Source: Vibrio sp. 99-8-1
GTDB lineage: Bacteria; Pseudomonadota; Gammaproteobacteria; Enterobacterales; Vibrionaceae
Direction: 5' to 3'
DNA: 64,000 nucleotides
NCBI RefSeq assembly: GCF_013114595.1
Contig: NZ_VTXE01000001.1
Span: 124,001-188,000, forward strand
The first letter of the stretch is position 1. The number at the start of each line of letters is the position of its first letter. Of the stretch, positions 26,272-35,606 are shown piece after piece. Under the pieces are notes generated by a model, which ran no database searches, was not told the origin of the DNA, and saw only the letters and a program-made list of their open reading frames with translations. Made by a program: the position numbers and the translations under genes.

Positions 26272-29200
26272 CTACAGCTTACGGGGCAATTTATAACCAG
26301 AGAAAAACAACTTATTAAACTTAACGCTGCTGTCTCCCACGGTCATATCTACCACGATATGTTTGCCATCTATCTCATACAGCACTTTATTTACCTGCCT
26401 ATCACTCGTTGCCGATATCTTGCTGTCAAAGATAACTCGTATAAAGCCCCACTTTCCGTTGTAAGTTTGTGTTGCCACTCGATCTTCAGCACGGTAAAAA
26501 CTGCTGGTAAGTTCTGACTCATCGCTGTTCGATGGCCAGTTAATCTCACGCCACACTCTTGGCCCATGACGATAGTCAAAAATGGATTCCACTTCTACCA
26601 TTCTAAACTCAGTTACGTCAGTGCTCATTGAGCTAGGCTTAATTCTAAATTTGACCGACAGCTCTTGTCCTGCGGCATTAAAGAACAGTTTTTGAATCTG
26701 TTTACTAAAAGAGATCTGAGCCAGACCGTCACGGCTAATGGGTAAGCTTCTACCATTCACGCTCTTCGCGACCAGTCGGCCATTATCCCACTCAACAAAT
26801 GGGCTCAGTACTTGCTCAACAAAACTCTCTAACTGCCCCTGCGCTTTAAAGAATGAACTAAAATCACTTAGGGCAATTTCACTGCGACTTGTCGGCACAA
26901 ATGGGAAGCGGCCAAAAATGGCTTGAGAGTAAAACTCATACACCTTGTTTTGCCACTCAACATTGACATAGTCCATCGACGAATCAATCACATGTCCCCA
27001 CGACTGCTTAGCGATGGATTGTACCCATTTGCCAACATACCCTGGTGCACTACTCGACTCTCTGGCAAACATGACAATGGCGTCTTGGCTACCTTGAGCA
27101 TGAGCCGCAGCATAGTCATAAATCGCTTTACTTGGGTTTGCGCTGGTTAACGCAGCATCAAAATAGCCATTGAGCTGATCAAATTGCGCCAAAAGTGAGT
27201 CCAATGGCGCGGTTCCTGACGCATTGCCATCGACACTGATGTAACTCGAGTAGCTCTTAAATGCTTCATTTACCACAAACGATGGTTGTAACCGCAATAT
27301 CTTATCACCGGCTAAACGGTTTATTTTATCCGCTTTCTTAGCAACTTTAGCGACCTGCTTAATACCCAGTTGGGCAGCAATTTGCTTCTGTTGTTTGGTG
27401 TCTGGCTGCTCTTCTACCGCAAGAGTAGTGTTGACAACAATGGCTTCAAGAACGTCCAAGACCGGGCTAGAAGCGGGCTCACGGGCAAGTTTTAATGCCA
27501 ACGCAAACTCTTGAGTAGAGCCGAATGACTTAACATGGATGTTCTTTATTAAGTCCTTCCATCGGTAAATATAATCAGCAAAGTAAAGCCGCTGAATCTG
27601 TTTGCTTAGCTCGGTAAGCTCAGTGATGGAAACAGCAGAAAAATCCCCTTGCAGCATTTTAAACTCTTTTAGCTGCAACCTAAGAATGGCGGATTTAGCA
27701 GAAAGATCCAAATTACTAAAGCCTTGCTTGGTATAGATCTCTGGCATCAAAAAGCCATGATAGGCGTCTGAGAAAACAAAAATCTGCCCAAACTTTTCAC
27801 CCAGTTGTCGACGGATATCAACCTGTGCGTTGTACTTAGGCAAACTCTTAATACGAGAATAAATAAGTCGTTCTGGAGAGAGCCCTTCTAGGTTATTCAC
27901 CGCGACCGCTATCAGCTCTTTGTTTGGAGTTAAGGTTTTATCATACTGGCTAGAAAACAGATCTTGAATCAAGTAAGAGAGCTTATTGATATCGTCCTCT
28001 GACACATCACCTTGGTCTTTAAGGTTCTCCAGCAAGTACTCTTGCATATCGGCAATGTCCAGTCGCTGTTCATTAAACAGCATTTGGTAAAAACGCAATA
28101 TCTCAAAAATACGGCTTGGATTGCCCAAGCTGATGTAAACATACAACTCATTGCTGATAAGTTCTTCAATTTTAGGTAACAGAATCAAATTAAGCTGATT
28201 CTCGTAAGCCAAGTTCACAAGCTGAGCGGTCTCCTCTTGTTTAATGCTTACTTTTTCATACCACGGCTTGTGACTAACACCTTCGGCAACCACTTCTCGC
28301 AGCTCATACAACACGGCAATAACGTCAGTGAGCGAGCTGCTCTCTGAGTTGAGTCGTTCTATATTAGAGCTATAAACACTCAACTGAGTAGTTGTTCTCG
28401 CACGCCATGCTTCATCAGCATTCCAGTTATCTTTTAATCCCAGCCCAACCACAACCAGCAGTGATACCATGGTCAACAACACGACCGCTCTTAACAGGTA
28501 ATAGCTGTTCTGTCGGGTTTTATTTACCCCCACCAGACGACTTTCTGGCAAGATCACCTTACTAAACAACCCAGAAACAAAGAAACTCCGGCGATGACTC
28601 GTTTGGCCTTTGACGCCGGCACTTACAAATTCAGACTGATCCGCTATCGCTTGAGTAAGAAGATCAAAACTGGCTCCCTTTTGTCCTGATGAAAGAAAGT
28701 ACGCGCCTCGAATCCAGACAGACTCTCTCACTCGGTTTTCTCGGCCAATCTCTTTGAGCAGCTTTTTCACTCGCTCCATAAAGATGCGTAGCTGGTAAGG
28801 GAACGCCACAACCGCGCTGGACTTATCGCTACTGATATTCTTCAGCAACTCAAATTGTTGATCCCCCAGCGATGAAATTAACGCTTTTAACTGCTCATCA
28901 AAACGGTATGAGTCAAACTGTTTAGCGGGTGTATCTTCAAAGGTCATGCCAAACGGATTATCCAGCGTGCTAGCAGGAAAAGACTCAAAAAAGTCGACAA
29001 AATCCGCGATGGTATCGGCTTTAGAGAACAGAGTATAAACAGGGATACGAATGCCAGTTTTATCACTTAGGGTCAAAATGGCTTCTTGCAAAATTGAACT
29101 CAAGCGTTGCTGATCTTTGCTGTCACCTTTTAGTATTCGGTCACAACCTATCACTGAAATAATGCCATTCACCGCCTGTCTTGGGCGATGCTTCATTAGC

Positions 29201-29733
29201 TGTTGGCTAAGAACTTCCCATAGCGCTTCATCAATACCTTCGTTATCAAACAGACGATGACCGACTTCGATGACCACAGCACGATCATTACTCCAAAAAG
29301 TAAGGTATTGCTCTTCTTCTTCCGGCTGAAGCTGATGGCTTAATACCTTCTCAAGGTTATTCTGCTGAAGAACAGAGCTTTTCGCATCACCTTCTCCGCC
29401 AATCAACAAGTACCATGGCAAGTCATAAAGGGTTTGTAGTTTGCTACTGCCGCTACCACGAACTTTCTTTACCGACATAGCAAAAATATCACTGATGTAT
29501 TGGCTATCTTTTTTTAACAGTATCTGTTGTTCATGTGCAGCCTCTGCTTCTCGGTCTTTTTTCTTTGGTTTAAATAGCCAAAACAGTCCAAGTAACAGTA
29601 TTAGGCTTCCTACCACAATACATAGATAGTTGAGCCAAGTTTGCTCATCAACAAAGTAGTTGAACCACCAAGGCATTAAGCCTGCAATAAACAGAACAGA
29701 GGTCAGCAATAACACCACTATTTTTTTAATCAT
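26272..29733 (-). CDS. tssM: TssM, inner-membrane T6SS core protein
   Basis: The 1153-residue protein has TM helices at ~1-20 and ~35-55 and a third near residue 430 (YYLLRAVVLLTMVSLLVVVG), which leaves a large periplasmic C-terminal domain. The cytoplasmic NTPase-like part contains LPWYLLIGGEGDAKSS where a Walker A should be; the pattern is GxxxxAKS rather than GxxxxGKS. TssM with TssL and TssJ forms the envelope-spanning complex. It starts 1 base after the tssL stop codon. Confidence 0.95.
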   Translation of the reverse strand: MIKKIVVLLLTSVLFIAGLMPWWFNYFVDEQTWLNYLCIVVGSLILLLGLFWLFKPKKKDREAEAAHEQQILLKKDSQYISDIFAMSVKKVRGSGSSKLQTLYDLPWYLLIGGEGDAKSSVLQQNNLEKVLSHQLQPEEEEQYLTFWSNDRAVVIEVGHRLFDNEGIDEALWEVLSQQLMKHRPRQAVNGIISVIGCDRILKGDSKDQQRLSSILQEAILTLSDKTGIRIPVYTLFSKADTIADFVDFFESFPASTLDNPFGMTFEDTPAKQFDSYRFDEQLKALISSLGDQQFELLKNISSDKSSAVVAFPYQLRIFMERVKKLLKEIGRENRVRESVWIRGAYFLSSGQKGASFDLLTQAIADQSEFVSAGVKGQTSHRRSFFVSGLFSKVILPESRLVGVNKTRQNSYYLLRAVVLLTMVSLLVVVGLGLKDNWNADEAWRARTTTQLSVYSSNIERLNSESSSLTDVIAVLYELREVVAEGVSHKPWYEKVSIKQEETAQLVNLAYENQLNLILLPKIEELISNELYVYISLGNPSRIFEILRFYQMLFNEQRLDIADMQEYLLENLKDQGDVSEDDINKLSYLIQDLFSSQYDKTLTPNKELIAVAVNNLEGLSPERLIYSRIKSLPKYNAQVDIRRQLGEKFGQIFVFSDAYHGFLMPEIYTKQGFSNLDLSAKSAILRLQLKEFKMLQGDFSAVSITELTELSKQIQRLYFADYIYRWKDLIKNIHVKSFGSTQEFALALKLAREPASSPVLDVLEAIVVNTTLAVEEQPDTKQQKQIAAQLGIKQVAKVAKKADKINRLAGDKILRLQPSFVVNEAFKSYSSYISVDGNASGTAPLDSLLAQFDQLNGYFDAALTSANPSKAIYDYAAAHAQGSQDAIVMFARESSSAPGYVGKWVQSIAKQSWGHVIDSSMDYVNVEWQNKVYEFYSQAIFGRFPFVPTSRSEIALSDFSSFFKAQGQLESFVEQVLSPFVEWDNGRLVAKSVNGRSLPISRDGLAQISFSKQIQKLFFNAAGQELSVKFRIKPSSMSTDVTEFRMVEVESIFDYRHGPRVWREINWPSNSDESELTSSFYRAEDRVATQTYNGKWGFIRVIFDSKISATSDRQVNKVLYEIDGKHIVVDMTVGDSSVKFNKLFFSGYKLPRKL

Positions 29734-29734
29734 T

Positions 29735-30895
29735 TTATTTCTGCGCCCTTCTTAGAGTGGCACTTAAACTAAAGCGAACATTTATCTCGTTCTTTAGCTT
29801 TTTCGCCTCAGACAAATCATTGCCCGCCATTAACAGTACATCTACCCTTTCATCTGTCGATTTAACAAATGCATCATAGCCAGACCGCTTAAGTGTGGTG
29901 GCTAGTGATTGTGCATCTGCCAACTTAACAAACGACGCTAATAGCAGTTCCCACTCTTTTAATACTGTATTTGTTGTTGTCGCTTCGGTTTGTGAGGCGT
30001 CCGATGATGACGCATCTGACGACTGTAACCCCAGATCATCGTCGGTACTGACATAGACAAGATCTCGGTTACTATTAGTGAGATCCATATTCACTTCATT
30101 GAGCATGGTTAACTGAGCAACAAATGGTTCGCTACGATTAAAATACCAATACTCTGAAGCGGCATAAGCACTCGATAAGATGAAGCCCATCAACAAAAAT
30201 AGCTTGGTTAAACTTAACGGCCGGCTTGGTGATTTGGATTCATGTAACTCTGGTGTGGTAGGCAACAGCAGCGGCTTTTCATTTCGGAAATGACGGATAG
30301 CACTGTATGTTTCCGCTTTAATTTCATTGAGTTCATTTTCATCAGCATGGCGATATCGGCCTTTAAAACCGATCATCATAAGCACATATTGCAGCTCTAA
30401 AAAATCCACCAATTTACTGGGTTGTTCCCGCGCTTTATCCAATAAGACGAAAAAGGCTTCCCCTCCGTTTCGCTGAGAAAAAACCTTACTCAGCAACGAA
30501 TAATTTTCCCAACGCCCTTCTTGTCCCCACTTGGTGTACAACACCGCTTCATCAAAAGCGGCACACAGCACAAAACAGCTCTTATCTATAACACTTGGAT
30601 GGTAGTCCAGATATAAACCACGGCGACGAAAAGTACTGATTCCATCTAAGATCTGTTGTCGAAAACGCTCTATATTTTTAGGGGAACCTTGTCTAGCAAT
30701 GGTCACCAAAACACTTAATAACTCAGACGCTGCATTTAGCAATGGGCTATCATGAAGCTCCAAGTTCTCCAGCAATTTGTCTGCACCATTTAAGTCCAGA
30801 TACACCTTCTCTGCGGGTTTACTCGCAGAGGGTTGAGCTTGCTGGCGATCTCGCCTGACAACAACGGTGGGTTCTTCGTTAAATAATCCGCTCAC
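29735..30895 (-). CDS. tssL: TssL (DotU-like) with SPOR-like C-terminal tail
   Basis: The 386-residue protein has a cytoplasmic DotU domain (about 30-215, LNAASELLSVLVTIARQG and CAAFDEAVLYTKWG), one TM helix around residue 240 (LTKLFLLMGFILSSAYAASE) and a periplasmic region. A Ser/Asp/Thr-rich linker leads to ~65 C-terminal residues resembling a SPOR fold (DAQSLATTLKRSGYDAFV). A peptidoglycan-binding tail anchors the membrane complex to the wall. Seven bases separate it from tssK. Confidence 0.92.
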   Translation of the reverse strand: MSGLFNEEPTVVVRRDRQQAQPSASKPAEKVYLDLNGADKLLENLELHDSPLLNAASELLSVLVTIARQGSPKNIERFRQQILDGISTFRRRGLYLDYHPSVIDKSCFVLCAAFDEAVLYTKWGQEGRWENYSLLSKVFSQRNGGEAFFVLLDKAREQPSKLVDFLELQYVLMMIGFKGRYRHADENELNEIKAETYSAIRHFRNEKPLLLPTTPELHESKSPSRPLSLTKLFLLMGFILSSAYAASEYWYFNRSEPFVAQLTMLNEVNMDLTNSNRDLVYVSTDDDLGLQSSDASSSDASQTEATTTNTVLKEWELLLASFVKLADAQSLATTLKRSGYDAFVKSTDERVDVLLMAGNDLSEAKKLKNEINVRFSLSATLRRAQK

Positions 30896-30902
30896 CTACT
30901 AC

Positions 30903-32219
30903 CTACCTAATTACGTAGAACTCAACTTGCACATCCCCAATACGGTCATCAATATGGAGGGCAATGGGTTCATCTTTCTTAACTAATGCTTTCCAAAGCT
31001 CAGATTGAGTATCAAGCTCAAAATAGGCAGCATCATGACGGGATTTTAGCTCGGAAGGCGCATATGGTAGTGGCAATAACGGCACACCAGACAGCGCATT
31101 ACGTACAAGTTCAGCAATTGCGCTATTACCTGCAAGCTTAGCGGCAAATGGGAACTGCTCTCCCAGTTTTGCCGAACCTAACGACGAGGTCACCACCAGC
31201 ACAAAGCGGCCATTGTTAAATAGGCTACGCTCTTTAATCAGCGTTCTAAGCAGTCGTCTTGTGGCAAATAGGTTGGTGTCCCATTTTAGATTGGTGACGT
31301 TATCTAACTGCACTTCTCGTAATTGCAGCATCATTTCAGAAAAGACATGAGAGAAAATTTTGTACAGCTCGTTAGGGTTCCATGCCAGCACTTCTTTGGG
31401 CATTTTTCCTTCAAGGCCTGCCATCTGGCCTACCATAGAAATACACTCAAAATAGAGATCACGCGTCGCAATCAGTTCACCATCCACCCAGAGCTTGAGC
31501 TTAGGTAGCCATCCACCTAAAGCCTGCATCCACAAATAATCACGTATCAATGACTGATAGCTTTTGCTCTGACTTTCGGCGTTGAGTCTCACCGCGATAG
31601 TGTTTGCTCGATACTGCATTTGAGCATGGATATCACTTAAACTTTCTACCAGATAGCTAGACGCACCAAAATGCAAACAGTTCGGCACAAACGCTTTGTT
31701 GAGTAGTACTGTACCTTCCGATTTGTGCTCACTCACTTGCGCCACAGGGATAAGGGTATAATCTTCTAACTCTTCCCCTTCTAGCTTTAAAGTGACATTT
31801 AGGTTCGCCACGTCGAGCTGAACAGGTTCACTTCTGTCTCGACTGGTATCAAATACGCTGGTTTCACTGGGTTTATTTCTTAGTCGGTCGTCATCACCTA
31901 CATCGACGGCTCCTGAACGATAAACAGGAAGTGCTAAATAGACTCGTTGATTGATAAAACCTTGTGGTATATCGATCACCAAGGCTTGCTGAAGTTCAAA
32001 AGGCGTGCCATCCGGAAAACGTCCTCTGGCATGTTTGATGCCAAATTTGCCTATTTTTAATAGCGCCGTATCAATATCAAGCAAGGAGAAGCCAAACGCC
32101 ATGGTTCCACTCTGCTCACTAAACTCACGAACGTAATTCTCTAGGTATCTCTCTTGCTGCTGAAAGTGCTGAGGACTAAGGAACATTCCCTCACTCCAAA
32201 CGACTTTTTTATTATCCAT
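30903..32219 (-). CDS. tssK: TssK, T6SS baseplate component
   Basis: The 438-residue protein begins with VVWSEGMFLSPQHFQQQERY, the hallmark of TssK, and is of usual length. It links the baseplate to the membrane complex as a trimer. Its start shares one base with the tssJ stop codon (TAATG). Confidence 0.96.
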   Translation of the reverse strand: MDNKKVVWSEGMFLSPQHFQQQERYLENYVREFSEQSGTMAFGFSLLDIDTALLKIGKFGIKHARGRFPDGTPFELQQALVIDIPQGFINQRVYLALPVYRSGAVDVGDDDRLRNKPSETSVFDTSRDRSEPVQLDVANLNVTLKLEGEELEDYTLIPVAQVSEHKSEGTVLLNKAFVPNCLHFGASSYLVESLSDIHAQMQYRANTIAVRLNAESQSKSYQSLIRDYLWMQALGGWLPKLKLWVDGELIATRDLYFECISMVGQMAGLEGKMPKEVLAWNPNELYKIFSHVFSEMMLQLREVQLDNVTNLKWDTNLFATRRLLRTLIKERSLFNNGRFVLVVTSSLGSAKLGEQFPFAAKLAGNSAIAELVRNALSGVPLLPLPYAPSELKSRHDAAYFELDTQSELWKALVKKDEPIALHIDDRIGDVQVEFYVIR

Positions 32220-32686
32220 TATTCTTCCTCTGCACCAGATATGGAGATATTTAAACCATCAATAGAGACATGAACCGTCACCAATCCAAGTTGCTTAATT
32301 TTATAAATGGCTTTGCTCTTTGCTTCTCGGTAGTTGGCAAACGAGCCCACAACGGCTATGTATCTTGTTTCTAAACTAATTGGAAAGGCTTTCACCCGAT
32401 ACTCTCCGGGCAAAATACTTGGCAAGTGGCGAGTAGAGACCAAGCCCGACTTAAGAGCCCCTTGATCATCATCGTAGAGCTGTAAAAAACTGGCCTGATT
32501 GAATGCGTCATTATCAGATAGCTGATAAACACGTAGCTCTAAAGGTGATGCCTCTCCATTCACATTAGGGTTAATGTTTTTTTGTGCGTGGATTTTCAGT
32601 GTCAGTTTTGGCGGAACTTCATCACTAAAAAAACCGCATGAGGAGAGAGATAGACTCAGTACGACACCAATAAACAGATTCTTCAT
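32219..32686 (-). CDS. tssJ: TssJ, T6SS outer-membrane lipoprotein
   Basis: The 155-residue protein has a lipobox LSLSSC near residue 17 and the transthyretin-like fold typical of TssJ (PLELRVYQLSDNDAF, then a beta-rich middle). It anchors TssM to the outer membrane. It lies 1 base from tagH and overlaps tssK by 1 base. Confidence 0.95.
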   Translation of the reverse strand: MKNLFIGVVLSLSLSSCGFFSDEVPPKLTLKIHAQKNINPNVNGEASPLELRVYQLSDNDAFNQASFLQLYDDDQGALKSGLVSTRHLPSILPGEYRVKAFPISLETRYIAVVGSFANYREAKSKAIYKIKQLGLVTVHVSIDGLNISISGAEEE

Positions 32687-32687
32687 G

Positions 32688-33665
32688 CTACTTTCCCTCC
32701 AATTTTTGTTGCACTTTGATGGAGTCTTTAAAATACGCTTGAAACTTCACTTGTAGATCTCTTGAATTCATTTGTCGCTTAAAATAACGCTTATACAGCT
32801 CCCAATATTTGGGCTGACGCCTAAACATGCCGGGGGTAGATAACTCATCAAACATAGATTCAAGATTTTCAGGAGCAAGCTCTTGCAATAATCGGTTGAG
32901 TGCCATCTCTATCGCTTGATCAATATCGGGTTCATAGGGCGTTGGACCAAAAAATGGGTCATCCTCGATTCGAGTATCAACATTGACTTGATTTTGACGA
33001 TTGAGGGCCACAGGGGAGTTGATCTCTTCCTCTGATGTTGGCGTGGAACCCATTGGTGATGATGGGAAAACAGGGTTCATATCAAACTGAGAAAACGGGT
33101 CATCGTCCAGCTCTCTAAAATCATTATGTGTTTGTGGTGTGGCCTGCTGCTTTTTACTCGGTTGGCCACCAAATGGATCCTCTTCCACCACTGCATAATC
33201 TGAAATGGTAAAATCCACCTCTTCAGTGACGGCATCATTTGTTGTCTCGACATTTTCAACAACGTCAGCGCTGGAGAACGGGTCATCAAACACGTCCCCT
33301 TGTACCTCACCCGCGGGTTGAGACAGCAGCGCCGGCGCACTGGGAATAAAGCAGGAAACCAACAGGCGAAAACGCCCCAGATCAAGCACATCACCATCAT
33401 TTAAAGGAGACTGATTCCCTTTACCCAATGGTGTACTGCTACCATTAACAAACAATCCGTTAGAGCTATTATCAATAATATGATAGCCACGGTTGGACTT
33501 TTTTATCGTGGCGTGACAATTTGACAGCTCTCGGCTGGCATCACTTAATTGTAAGGTTGAGCCAAACGCGCGACCTATGTCCCCGCCACTTTCAGGGAAC
33601 TGCTTATTCCATTCTGTAATGTTCTCACCGTCCGGAGAACTTATAATTCTAATCGATAATGGCAT
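32688..33665 (-). CDS. tagH: TagH, FHA-domain protein of the T6SS
   Basis: The 325-residue protein has an N-terminal FHA domain (residues ~20-100, with HATIKKSNRGYHIIDNSSNG), a long acidic linker rich in DDPF motifs, and a C-terminal domain (ENLESMFDELSTP...). FHA domains bind phospho-threonine, so it is the probable target of the kinase at the operon end. I chose the ATG at 33665; a TTG 10 codons earlier would overlap the previous gene. Confidence 0.88.
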   Translation of the reverse strand: MPLSIRIISSPDGENITEWNKQFPESGGDIGRAFGSTLQLSDASRELSNCHATIKKSNRGYHIIDNSSNGLFVNGSSTPLGKGNQSPLNDGDVLDLGRFRLLVSCFIPSAPALLSQPAGEVQGDVFDDPFSSADVVENVETTNDAVTEEVDFTISDYAVVEEDPFGGQPSKKQQATPQTHNDFRELDDDPFSQFDMNPVFPSSPMGSTPTSEEEINSPVALNRQNQVNVDTRIEDDPFFGPTPYEPDIDQAIEMALNRLLQELAPENLESMFDELSTPGMFRRQPKYWELYKRYFKRQMNSRDLQVKFQAYFKDSIKVQQKLEGK

Positions 33666-33666
33666 A

Positions 33667-34449
33667 CTAAATACTCTTACACTTTTTGATCGCAAGATTA
33701 AATGTGGATAAAAATTGAGGGTATTTTTTGGTGAACTCTCGAGAAAAATACACTCCTAAAGGCTTTCTTTTTACTGTTGTTTTTGCAATGGCTCGATAAC
33801 TTAAGCCCATCTTTTTTATCGTTTGTTCAATAACTTCATCATTGCCAAGTATAGCGCCTACATCGCCACTAATGAGCAGTTCTAGCATCGCTTTTACAGA
33901 ACGAGGCTTTTTATTCACCAAGTAACCCTGATTTTGTAACCAAAACCACTTATTTGAGCCAAAAAGTGCGGCTACCTCTACTTGCTGTTTAAACATAGAC
34001 TGATTTAAGTCAATCGCGTCTGAGAGTGAAAACCAGCTCCATTTTTGCTCTAACACCGGATCAGACAACACCGCGTATTTATCGCGAACGTCATTTCGCG
34101 AGGCTAGGAAAAAACCATTTTGCGTCCCGACTTCCACCAGCAATTGAGCATTATCCCATTGGGTCATCGTTAACTGATAAGGCTGTTCCATTTTTCGCAT
34201 AATGCATTTTATTTTCTCAATACCGCGTCCTTTCATTACCCCATCAACACTATATTGATAGGGATACCACTCCTGAGTGGTCAATAAAAGACGTTCGGGC
34301 TTTTTAGCCGCATAAGCGGTATTCGCCATCAGCAATGCCATGCATACCGCACCACTCGCCTTAGCCATCCATTTTTTCTTAGCCATCGACTCGTTCTTAA
34401 CAATCCAGTCGTTCTTAAAAATCCAAGTCGCCAACACTGCTCCATTCAT
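33667..34449 (-). CDS. Periplasmic binding protein, SBP_bac_3 type, inside the T6SS operon
   Basis: The 260-residue protein reads MAKKKWMAKASGAVCMALLM as a likely signal peptide, preceded by 21 residues of odd character. The mature part begins PERLLLTTQEWYPYQYSVDG and has QWDNAQ and GDVGAILGN, features of amino-acid-type solute-binding proteins. Its first ATG overlaps the upstream stop by one base (TAATG), which suggests coupling. An alternative start at 34386 would give a cleaner signal peptide. No permease is beside it, so it may act as a sensor component. Confidence 0.72.
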   Translation of the reverse strand: MNGAVLATWIFKNDWIVKNESMAKKKWMAKASGAVCMALLMANTAYAAKKPERLLLTTQEWYPYQYSVDGVMKGRGIEKIKCIMRKMEQPYQLTMTQWDNAQLLVEVGTQNGFFLASRNDVRDKYAVLSDPVLEQKWSWFSLSDAIDLNQSMFKQQVEVAALFGSNKWFWLQNQGYLVNKKPRSVKAMLELLISGDVGAILGNDEVIEQTIKKMGLSYRAIAKTTVKRKPLGVYFSREFTKKYPQFLSTFNLAIKKCKSI

Positions 34450-35606
34450 TACTTAACATCTTCCATACTCATACCACTACTGCGTATCGCACTGCCATCT
34501 TCGGCATATATTTCACTGGCCATCTCAACCAATATAAATGGCATGACGGCGTCGATACGTTGGGCTTGCATAAAGTTTAGTGATATATCTGGCGGATAGA
34601 TAACCCCAACAGGTAAATCTTTCGCCTGTGCCTCTTTATTTAATATCTTAAGGCCATATAACGCCGCTTGATACGCGTTGTTTACAAAACTGGTCCCTAC
34701 TGACATCAATGCGCTTTCGCTACTGCCATTCACCGCTTCAGGTACTGCGGTCAATAGAGGAAGTTCAGCAGAGTACTGATTTATTTCACCGATTCTGCGT
34801 AATAAACTTGAGCTACCGGTTAACCATAAAATGGAGTGAGACAAGGTTGGATCCTGTTTACGCATCTGGTTAACTTGCTGCTCCATAACCGCCTGCAACT
34901 GGCGTTTAGGATCATCTTCATCGACAGAGAGTGCGAACACTTGCATCCCTTGTTTTTCTGCTTGAGATTTTAGCGGCAAATATTGCGTCAAATACGCACT
35001 TCGGTTGCTCTCTGCGTATAGCACGCCAATTTGCGTCAGCTCTTCATCAAACTTCTTAATAAAACTGAGTGTTACCGACGCCGATAAGTTAAGAGAAGTA
35101 AAGGCAAAATTATTGCCTGAGCCCGAATAGTCTTCAATCAGTTCCAACAGTACAGGATCTTTTGCATTCACAGACACCACAGGCACTTTTCCTCCTGCGT
35201 ACTGTTTATAGATGGTTGCCGTCGCTTTAGAACCAACGGTATAGAGCAAATCCGCTTGCTGCTCCATCGTGTTTAACCAACTCGGTAATTGCTCCTCTAC
35301 ATCACTGAGTAAAAAGAGGCGGAACTGAATGTTCTCAGCCTGCTTTTTATACACATTAAGCATGGTCTTTAATGCCGTATCATACGATTTGGCAGGTTTG
35401 GATAATATCATCCACACCTTAGTCTGCTTACTGATGCTTGACAGCTCAAGAGAGTTACCCGATGTTGAGACATTCCAACTGCTTTCTGCTTCTACCTTAA
35501 CGTCATTACCCAACCAGTACGGCCACGATTCATCACTAGTGGTCTCCGCCAGCACGCTGCTAATGCCACAAAGTAACAATAAAAGGATAATCAACTGTCG
35601 GCTCAT
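34449..35606 (-). CDS. ABC_sub_bind-type periplasmic binding protein
   Basis: The 385-residue protein has a Sec signal (MSRQLIILLLLLCGISSVLA) and class I periplasmic-binding features: ADLLYTVGSKATATIYKQYA, VPVVSVNAKDP, IGVLYAESN and the closing PVGVIYPPDISLNF. This resembles PF04392 proteins (TrpX-like) that bind aromatic amino acids or peptides. Its start overlaps the upstream MFS stop by 4 bases. No permease or ATPase lies next to it. Ligand unknown. Confidence 0.75.
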   Translation of the reverse strand: MSRQLIILLLLLCGISSVLAETTSDESWPYWLGNDVKVEAESSWNVSTSGNSLELSSISKQTKVWMILSKPAKSYDTALKTMLNVYKKQAENIQFRLFLLSDVEEQLPSWLNTMEQQADLLYTVGSKATATIYKQYAGGKVPVVSVNAKDPVLLELIEDYSGSGNNFAFTSLNLSASVTLSFIKKFDEELTQIGVLYAESNRSAYLTQYLPLKSQAEKQGMQVFALSVDEDDPKRQLQAVMEQQVNQMRKQDPTLSHSILWLTGSSSLLRRIGEINQYSAELPLLTAVPEAVNGSSESALMSVGTSFVNNAYQAALYGLKILNKEAQAKDLPVGVIYPPDISLNFMQAQRIDAVMPFILVEMASEIYAEDGSAIRSSGMSMEDVK

